A stretch of DNA of 46,497 bases, taken from positions 1-46,497 of the forward strand of contig JAQCNI010000002.1 in assembly GCA_028275105.1 (NCBI GenBank), read 5' to 3'. The DNA comes from Halorubrum sp. (GTDB taxonomy: Archaea > Halobacteriota > Halobacteria > Halobacteriales > Haloferacaceae). Of this stretch, positions 41,784-46,497 are shown piece by piece. Both the position numbers and the translations under genes were made by a program. The stretch's first letter is position 1. Every line of letters begins with the position of its first letter. Under the pieces are notes generated by a model. That model was not told where the DNA came from. It did no database searches and saw only the letters and a list, made by a program, of their open reading frames with translations.

Positions 41784-42497
41784 ATGGCCGACGAACTCGA
41801 GGACATCAGCGGCGTCGGTCCCTCGAAGGCGGACACCCTTCGTGAGGCCGGCTACGAGGCGGTCGAGGACGTGAAGGCCGCCTCCCAGTCGGAGCTCTCC
41901 GAGGTCGACGGCGTCGGCAACGCGCTCGCAGCGCGCATCAAGGCCGACGTCGGCGGGCTGGAGGTCGACGAGGAAGCCGAGGCGGAGATCGACGAGGAGA
42001 CCGACGAGGCGGCGACCGAGGCGGCCGACGAAGCCGAAGCGGCAGCCGTCGAGACGGAGCTCCGTCCCCGCGGTCACGCCGACAAGACGCCGGAGTTGGA
42101 CGACGAGACCGCCCGCGCGCTCGCACAGAAGCACCGCGAGGGCAAACCCCAGTTCAACCGGCAGGACTACCACAAGAAAAAGCGGATCCCGACGTCGTGG
42201 CGCAAGCCGCGCGGCGGGCTCTCCAAGCAACGCCGCCGCATGAAGCCGAAAGGCCCCGTCGTCGAGGCGGGCTTCCGCTCGCCGACGGCGGCGCGTGACC
42301 TCCATCCCAGCGGCTTCGAGGAGGTCCGCGTCCACAACACGGACGACCTCGAGGGCGTCGACGGCGACGCCCAGGCGGTCCGGATCGCCTCAAAGGTCGG
42401 CGATCGCAAACGCGAACTGATCGAGGACGAGGCGGAGGAGCGCGAGATCCGCGTGTTGAATCCGACCTACGTCGAAGTTGAGGTGGACGATGAGTGA
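41784..42497 (+). CDS. rpl32e: 50S ribosomal protein eL32 with N-terminal HhH extension
   Basis: 237 residues. The eL32 core is in the C-terminal half ([45 protein letters not shown]). The first about 55 residues form a helix-hairpin-helix domain ([54 protein letters not shown]), linked by an Ala/Glu-rich segment. This extension is known in haloarchaea. The start MADELED at 41784 is preferred over an ATG at 41775 inside uL6. Overlaps eL19 by eight bases. Confidence 0.96.
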   Translation: MADELEDISGVGPSKADTLREAGYEAVEDVKAASQSELSEVDGVGNALAARIKADVGGLEVDEEAEAEIDEETDEAATEAADEAEAAAVETELRPRGHADKTPELDDETARALAQKHREGKPQFNRQDYHKKKRIPTSWRKPRGGLSKQRRRMKPKGPVVEAGFRSPTAARDLHPSGFEEVRVHNTDDLEGVDGDAQAVRIASKVGDRKRELIEDEAEEREIRVLNPTYVEVEVDDE

Positions 42498-42951
42498 CCT
42501 GAAGGCGCAAAAGCGGCTCGCCGCCGACGAACTCGACGTCGGGAAGGGCCGCGTCTGGCTCGACCCCGAGGCACAGGCGGAGATCGAGGACGCGATCACC
42601 CGGGAGGACGTCCGCGAGCTCATCGAGCAGGGGACGATCCGCGCGAAGGACGCGAAAACTAACTCCCGCGGCCAGGCCCGCGAGCGCGCAGAAAAGCGCT
42701 CGTACGGCCACAAAAGCGGGGCCGGCACCCGGAAGGGACAGGCCGGCGCACGACAGGACACGAAGGAGGACTGGAAGGCGCGGATCCGCGCACAGCGGGC
42801 GCGCCTGAAGGAGCTCCGCGACGACGAGGACGTCCTCGACCCGTCGACGTACCGGACGCTGTACAACAAGGCGAGCGGCGGCGAGTTCGAGGACGTCGCC
42901 CGCCTCGAGGCGTACATCGAGACGAACTACGGTTACGAGGTGACGGACTAA
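42490..42951 (+). CDS. rpl19e: 50S ribosomal protein eL19
   Basis: 153 residues. [43 protein letters not shown] and [32 protein letters not shown] are conserved; a long C-terminal helix follows. Archaeal/eukaryal-specific. The TAA stop overlaps the uL18 ATG by one base. Confidence 0.97.
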   Translation: MSDLKAQKRLAADELDVGKGRVWLDPEAQAEIEDAITREDVRELIEQGTIRAKDAKTNSRGQARERAEKRSYGHKSGAGTRKGQAGARQDTKEDWKARIRAQRARLKELRDDEDVLDPSTYRTLYNKASGGEFEDVARLEAYIETNYGYEVTD

Positions 42952-43508
42952 TGGCGACAGGACCACGATACACGGTGCCGATGCGGCGCCGCCGCGAGGT
43001 TCGGACGGATTACCACCAGAGGTTGCGCCTGCTGAAATCGGGCAAGCCTCGCCTGGTCGCTCGGGTGAGCAACGCTCACGTCAGGGCGCAGCTGATTACT
43101 CCCGGACCGGACGGCGACGAGACCCACGCGGCCGCCTCCAGCGAGGAGCTCGCTGACTACGGCTGGGATGCCCCGGCAGGCAACCTTCCCAGCGCGTACC
43201 TCACGGGCTATCTCGCGGGCGCCCGCGCAGTCGACGCCGGCCTCAACGAGGCCGTCCTCGACATCGGTCTCAACACGGCGACGCCCGGCAACAAGACGTT
43301 CGCAGTACAGGAAGGAGCGATCGACGCGGGCCTCGAGATCCCCCACAACGACGACGTGCTGGCCGACTGGTCGCGCACGCGTGGCGAGCATATCGCCGCG
43401 TACGCCGAGCAGCTCGACGAGCCGCTGTACGCCGGGGAGTTCGACGCCCGCGACGTGCCGGAGCACTTCGACGACGTGCTCGCGACCATCCAGGAGACCC
43501 ATGAGTAG
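42951..43508 (+). CDS. rpl18: 50S ribosomal protein uL18
   Basis: 185 residues. [49 protein letters not shown] and [28 protein letters not shown] are conserved. Binds 5S rRNA with uL5. Overlaps uS5 by eight bases. Confidence 0.97.
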   Translation: MATGPRYTVPMRRRREVRTDYHQRLRLLKSGKPRLVARVSNAHVRAQLITPGPDGDETHAAASSEELADYGWDAPAGNLPSAYLTGYLAGARAVDAGLNEAVLDIGLNTATPGNKTFAVQEGAIDAGLEIPHNDDVLADWSRTRGEHIAAYAEQLDEPLYAGEFDARDVPEHFDDVLATIQETHE

Positions 43509-44148
43509 ACACGACGACGGCTGGGAACCGCGAACGCGACTCGGCCGCAAGGTACAGGAGGGCGATATCTCCTCCATGGAACAGGCACTCGACTCCGGAC
43601 TCCCGATGAAGGAGTCCGAGATCGTCGACCAGCTCCTCCCGGGGCTCGAGGACGAAGTACTGGACATCAACATGGTCCAGCGCATGACCGACTCCGGTCG
43701 CCGCGTGAAGTTCCGGTGTGTCGTGGCGGTGGGGAACCGCGACGGCTACCTCGGGTTCGCGCAGGGGCGGGACGACCAGGTCGGCGGCGCGATCCAGAAG
43801 GCGATCGGCGTCGCGAAGCTGAACATCATTAGGGTCGACCGTGGCTCGGGCTCGTGGGAGGACCAGCCCGGCGGCACGAACTCCCTGACCCGGACGGCGA
43901 ACGGGAAGGCCGGCTCCGTCACCGTCGAGATCAAGCCCGCTCCACAGGGGCTCGGTCTGGCCGCGGCGGAGACGGTCCGAAACATCCTCGAGCTTGCCGG
44001 CGTCGAGGACGCCTGGACGAGCTCCGACGGTAACACGCGGACGACCGTGAACCTTGCGAAGGCAACGTTCAACGCCTTGGAGAACGCCGCCCAGTCCCGG
44101 ACCCCGGCACACGCTCGGGACGTCCATTACGACGGGGTGAGCGAGTGA
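43501..44148 (+). CDS. rps5: 30S ribosomal protein uS5
   Basis: 215 residues. The dsRNA-binding N-domain has [33 protein letters not shown] and the C-domain has [41 protein letters not shown]. Involved in decoding fidelity. The TGA overlaps the uL30 ATG by one base. Confidence 0.97.
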   Translation: MSRHDDGWEPRTRLGRKVQEGDISSMEQALDSGLPMKESEIVDQLLPGLEDEVLDINMVQRMTDSGRRVKFRCVVAVGNRDGYLGFAQGRDDQVGGAIQKAIGVAKLNIIRVDRGSGSWEDQPGGTNSLTRTANGKAGSVTVEIKPAPQGLGLAAAETVRNILELAGVEDAWTSSDGNTRTTVNLAKATFNALENAAQSRTPAHARDVHYDGVSE

Positions 44149-44612
44149 TGCAGGCGATCGTCCAGCTGCGAGGGGAGGTCAACGTGAACGATGGCGTGGC
44201 GGACACGCTCGATATGCTGAACATCGGGCGCGTCAACCACGCCACGTTCATTCCCGAGACCGACTCCTACCGCGGCATGCTCACGAAGGTGAACGACCTC
44301 GTCGCCTTCGGCGAACCGACCGTGGAGACGGTGTCGGCCACGATCGAGCGACGCGGCGAACCCCTCGAGGGTGACGCCGACGTCGACGACGAGTGGGTCG
44401 GGCACCACACCGACTACGACGAAGTCGCGGCGCTGGCCGAGGCGCTCGTCGCCGAGGAGACCACGCTGCGCGAGCAGGGGCTTTCGCCGACGCTGCGGCT
44501 CCACGCCCCGCGCGGCGGTCACGAAGGCATCAAACACCCGGTCATCGAGGGGGGCGAGCTCGGCCGCCACGAGACCGAGGCGATCGACGCGCTCCTGGAG
44601 GCGATGCGATGA
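44148..44612 (+). CDS. rpl30: 50S ribosomal protein uL30
   Basis: 154 residues, archaeal L7/uL30: [45 protein letters not shown] and RLHAPRGGHEGIKHPVIEGGELG. ATG 44148 is chosen over an in-frame GTG at 44145. It overlaps uL15 by four bases. Confidence 0.96.
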   Translation: MQAIVQLRGEVNVNDGVADTLDMLNIGRVNHATFIPETDSYRGMLTKVNDLVAFGEPTVETVSATIERRGEPLEGDADVDDEWVGHHTDYDEVAALAEALVAEETTLREQGLSPTLRLHAPRGGHEGIKHPVIEGGELGRHETEAIDALLEAMR

Positions 44613-45106
44613 CGGACAAAAACAGGCGACAACGCGGGTCCCGGACGCACGGCGGCGGCACGCACAAGAACCGGCGCGGTGCCGGCCACCGCGGTGGCCG
44701 CGGCGCCGCAGGGCGCGCGAAACACGAGTTCCACAACTACGGCCCGCTCGGCAAGTACGGGTTCAAGCGCCCCGAGGCCGCAAAAACGGAGGTCCTCGAA
44801 CTGAAGGCACAGAAGCTCGACGAGGATGCGGCGCTGTACGCCGCCGAGGGGCTCGCCGAGGCGGACGGCGACGCGTACGTCGTCGACGCCCGGGACGTCG
44901 TGGAGGACGGCCACGAGGCCGACGCCGTGAAGCTGCTCGGCGGCGGGCAGGTCCGCCACGAGCTTCACGTCACCGCCGACGCGTTCACGGCGGGGGCCGT
45001 CGAGGGGATCGAATCCGCCGGCGGCGAGGCGATCCTCTCCGAGCGCGCCGAGCGCGCGGCTGACGAATCGGAAAGCACTTCCGACGAAGAGACGGACGAG
45101 GCGTAA
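44609..45106 (+). CDS. rpl15: 50S ribosomal protein uL15
   Basis: 165 residues. A Gly/Arg/Lys-rich N-terminal extension typical of uL15 (RGSRTHGGGTHKNRRGAGHRGGRGAAG) reaches into 23S rRNA, followed by YGFKRPEAAKTEVLEL and VKLLGGGQVRHELHVTADAFTAGAVEGIESAGGEA. The C-terminus is acidic (DESESTSDEETDEA). SecY starts two bases after. Confidence 0.96.
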   Translation: MTDKNRRQRGSRTHGGGTHKNRRGAGHRGGRGAAGRAKHEFHNYGPLGKYGFKRPEAAKTEVLELKAQKLDEDAALYAAEGLAEADGDAYVVDARDVVEDGHEADAVKLLGGGQVRHELHVTADAFTAGAVEGIESAGGEAILSERAERAADESESTSDEETDEA

Positions 45107-45108
45107 CG

Positions 45109-46497
45109 ATGGGCTGGAAGGAGGTCGCCGAACCGGTTCTCACGCGGATGCCCGTCGTCGAGCGGCCCGCGGGCCACGTGCCGTTCAAGCGCAAGCTCGC
45201 GTGGACGGCCGGGATCCTGATCGTCTACTTCTTCCTGACCAACGTCAACCCGTTCGGGTTGGTGGCCGGCCAAGAGACGGACTTCTTCGGGCAGTTCCGA
45301 TCGGTGCTCGCCGGCGAGTCCGGCTCGCTGTTACAGGTCGGTATCGGCCCGATCGTGACGGCGTCGATCGTCCTCCAGTTGCTCGGCGGGGCGAACCTGC
45401 TGGGGCTCGACACTAACGATCCCCGCGACCAGATCCTGTATCAGGGGCTCCAGAAGCTGCTGGTGGTGATCGTCACGGCGCTGACGGCCGCACCGATGGT
45501 GTTCACCGGCGAGTTCCTTCCAGCCGATCCCGCGGTCGCGACGGCACTCACCGACGCGGGGATCCCGGTCGGCACCTTCGGCGTCGAAGTACTGATCTTC
45601 GCGCAGGTGTTCGTCGGCGGCGTCCTCATCCTGTTCATGGACGAGATCGTGAGCAAGTGGGGCGTCGGGTCCGGCGTCGGGCTGTTCATCATCGCCGCCG
45701 TGAGCCAGCAGATCGTCGGCGGGTTCTTTAGCTTCCCCGCGCTCGGGACACGGGGCTTTTTCGCCCGATGGTACAGCATCGCACTGGGCGATCTCAGCAT
45801 CGGGTCGCCGTTCACCGCCGGCGGACTCCAAAGCCTCCTGTTCAGACCTGGTAGCGTCCTCGCGCTGTTCACGACGCTGTTCATCTTCGGGATCGTGGTG
45901 TACGCGGAGTCGGTCCGCGTCGAGATCCCGCTGTCACACGCCCGGGTGAAGGGCGCACGCGGCCGCTTCCCGGTGAAGCTCATCTACGCGTCCGTCCTGC
46001 CGATGATCCTCGTCCGTGCGCTCCAGGCGAACATCCAGTTCCTCGGGCAGATCCTCTCCTCGCAGTGGGCGAGTATGCCCGCCTGGCTTGGGCAGTACGC
46101 TAACGGGCAGCCCATCAATGGAATCTTTTACTACCTGAATCCGATCCAGTCTCGGACTCAGTGGATGTGGTTCCTCGGTGAACTTGAGGCGGCGTCCATC
46201 GAGCTGTGGATGATCGGAATCCGTATTGGTGTCGACCTGACGTTCATGGTCATCGGCGGCGCCATCTTCGCGATCTTCTGGGTCGAGACGACCGGCATGG
46301 GGCCGGAGGCGACGGCGAAACAGATCCAAGACTCCGGGATGCAGATCCCCGGCTTCCGCCGGAACCCCCAGGTCGTCGAGAAAGTCATGGAGCGGTACAT
46401 CCCGCAGGTGACCGTCATCGGCGGCGCGCTGGTCGGGGTGCTCGCCGTCATGGCAAACATGCTCGGCACCATCGGGCAGGTCTCCGGAACCGGACTC
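45109..46497 (+). CDS. secY: Preprotein translocase subunit SecY, 3'-truncated by window end
   Basis: 463 codons are visible, in frame to the last base, with no stop. The archaeal SecY/Sec61alpha N-terminus is RMPVVERPAGHVPFKRKLAWTAGILIVYFFL. The plug/helix-2 region is GIGPIVTASIVLQLL. MDEIVSKWGVGSGVGLFI, ESVRVEIPLSHARVKGARGRFPVKLIYASVLPMILVRALQANIQF and AKQIQDSGMQIPGFRRNPQVVEKVMERYIPQVTVIGG are strongly conserved. The protein forms the membrane channel receiving SRP-targeted ribosomes. Probably only the last membrane helix or part of it is missing. It is the last gene of the operon visible here. Confidence 0.98.
   Translation, partial: MGWKEVAEPVLTRMPVVERPAGHVPFKRKLAWTAGILIVYFFLTNVNPFGLVAGQETDFFGQFRSVLAGESGSLLQVGIGPIVTASIVLQLLGGANLLGLDTNDPRDQILYQGLQKLLVVIVTALTAAPMVFTGEFLPADPAVATALTDAGIPVGTFGVEVLIFAQVFVGGVLILFMDEIVSKWGVGSGVGLFIIAAVSQQIVGGFFSFPALGTRGFFARWYSIALGDLSIGSPFTAGGLQSLLFRPGSVLALFTTLFIFGIVVYAESVRVEIPLSHARVKGARGRFPVKLIYASVLPMILVRALQANIQFLGQILSSQWASMPAWLGQYANGQPINGIFYYLNPIQSRTQWMWFLGELEAASIELWMIGIRIGVDLTFMVIGGAIFAIFWVETTGMGPEATAKQIQDSGMQIPGFRRNPQVVEKVMERYIPQVTVIGGALVGVLAVMANMLGTIGQVSGTGL

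Overview
The window comes from a halophilic archaeon (class Halobacteria). The DNA is GC-rich and the predicted proteins are strongly acidic. TATA-like boxes often lie about 27 bases upstream of the start codon, which predicts leaderless transcripts. The ribosomal genes are archaeal in kind and order (eS4, eL32, eL19, and rnp1 inside the cluster). RdfA and the archaea-specific SMC-related protein are known haloarchaeal families. I cannot name the genus from sequence alone.

Layout. 1-3498: scarred by mobile DNA. It has the 3' end of an IS200/IS605 tnpB, a receiver-PAS-histidine kinase, a decayed tnpB end on the other side of the kinase, a small dual-specificity phosphatase and about 1 kb with no credible gene. 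3499-4998: a MATE exporter. 5379-16271: a catabolic neighbourhood. It holds a two-subunit UxaA/SuyAB-type lyase, a CHP698-type sulfite/sulfate exporter with a tiny ORF in front, a divergent D-2-hydroxyacid dehydrogenase, an FAH-family hydrolase, a three-gene proton-translocating transhydrogenase (pnt), a cupin plus Gfo/Idh/MocA oxidoreductase pair and an IclR regulator. Lyase, exporter and dehydrogenase together resemble bacterial 3-sulfolactate modules (SuyAB, SuyZ, SlcC). A haloarchaeal organosulfonate pathway is therefore the most interesting hypothesis here, though a sugar-acid pathway remains possible.

16515-19140: an SMC-like ATPase gene converging on rdfA. 19141-21860: an AT-rich island, a DUF2237 gene, a stub of a CaiB-type CoA-transferase and an MFS transporter. 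22009-25687: an Lrp/AsnC regulator with a C-terminal TRASH metal-binding domain, next to a copA copper ATPase whose promoter carries a palindrome. 25844-31683: ffh (SRP54), pantoate kinase, a PAP2-type membrane phosphatase, tRNA-Gln(TTG) with a duplicated 3' end, a peroxiredoxin, tRNA-Gly(GCC), a winged-helix regulator and a CARF-like HFX_2341/DUF6293 regulator.

32113-46497: a tightly packed co-directional translation and secretion operon. It starts with a SPOUT-type RNA methyltransferase and continues uL3-uL4-uL23-uL2-uS19-uL22-uS3-uL29-Rnp1-uS17-uL14-uL24-eS4-uL5-uS14-uS8-uL6-eL32-eL19-uL18-uS5-uL30-uL15-SecY. SecY runs off the window end. Many genes overlap by 1-10 bases. uS3 and eS4 carry long acidic C-terminal tails and Rnp1 an internal insert. 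All functional names come from motif and family recognition by eye; no database search was run.
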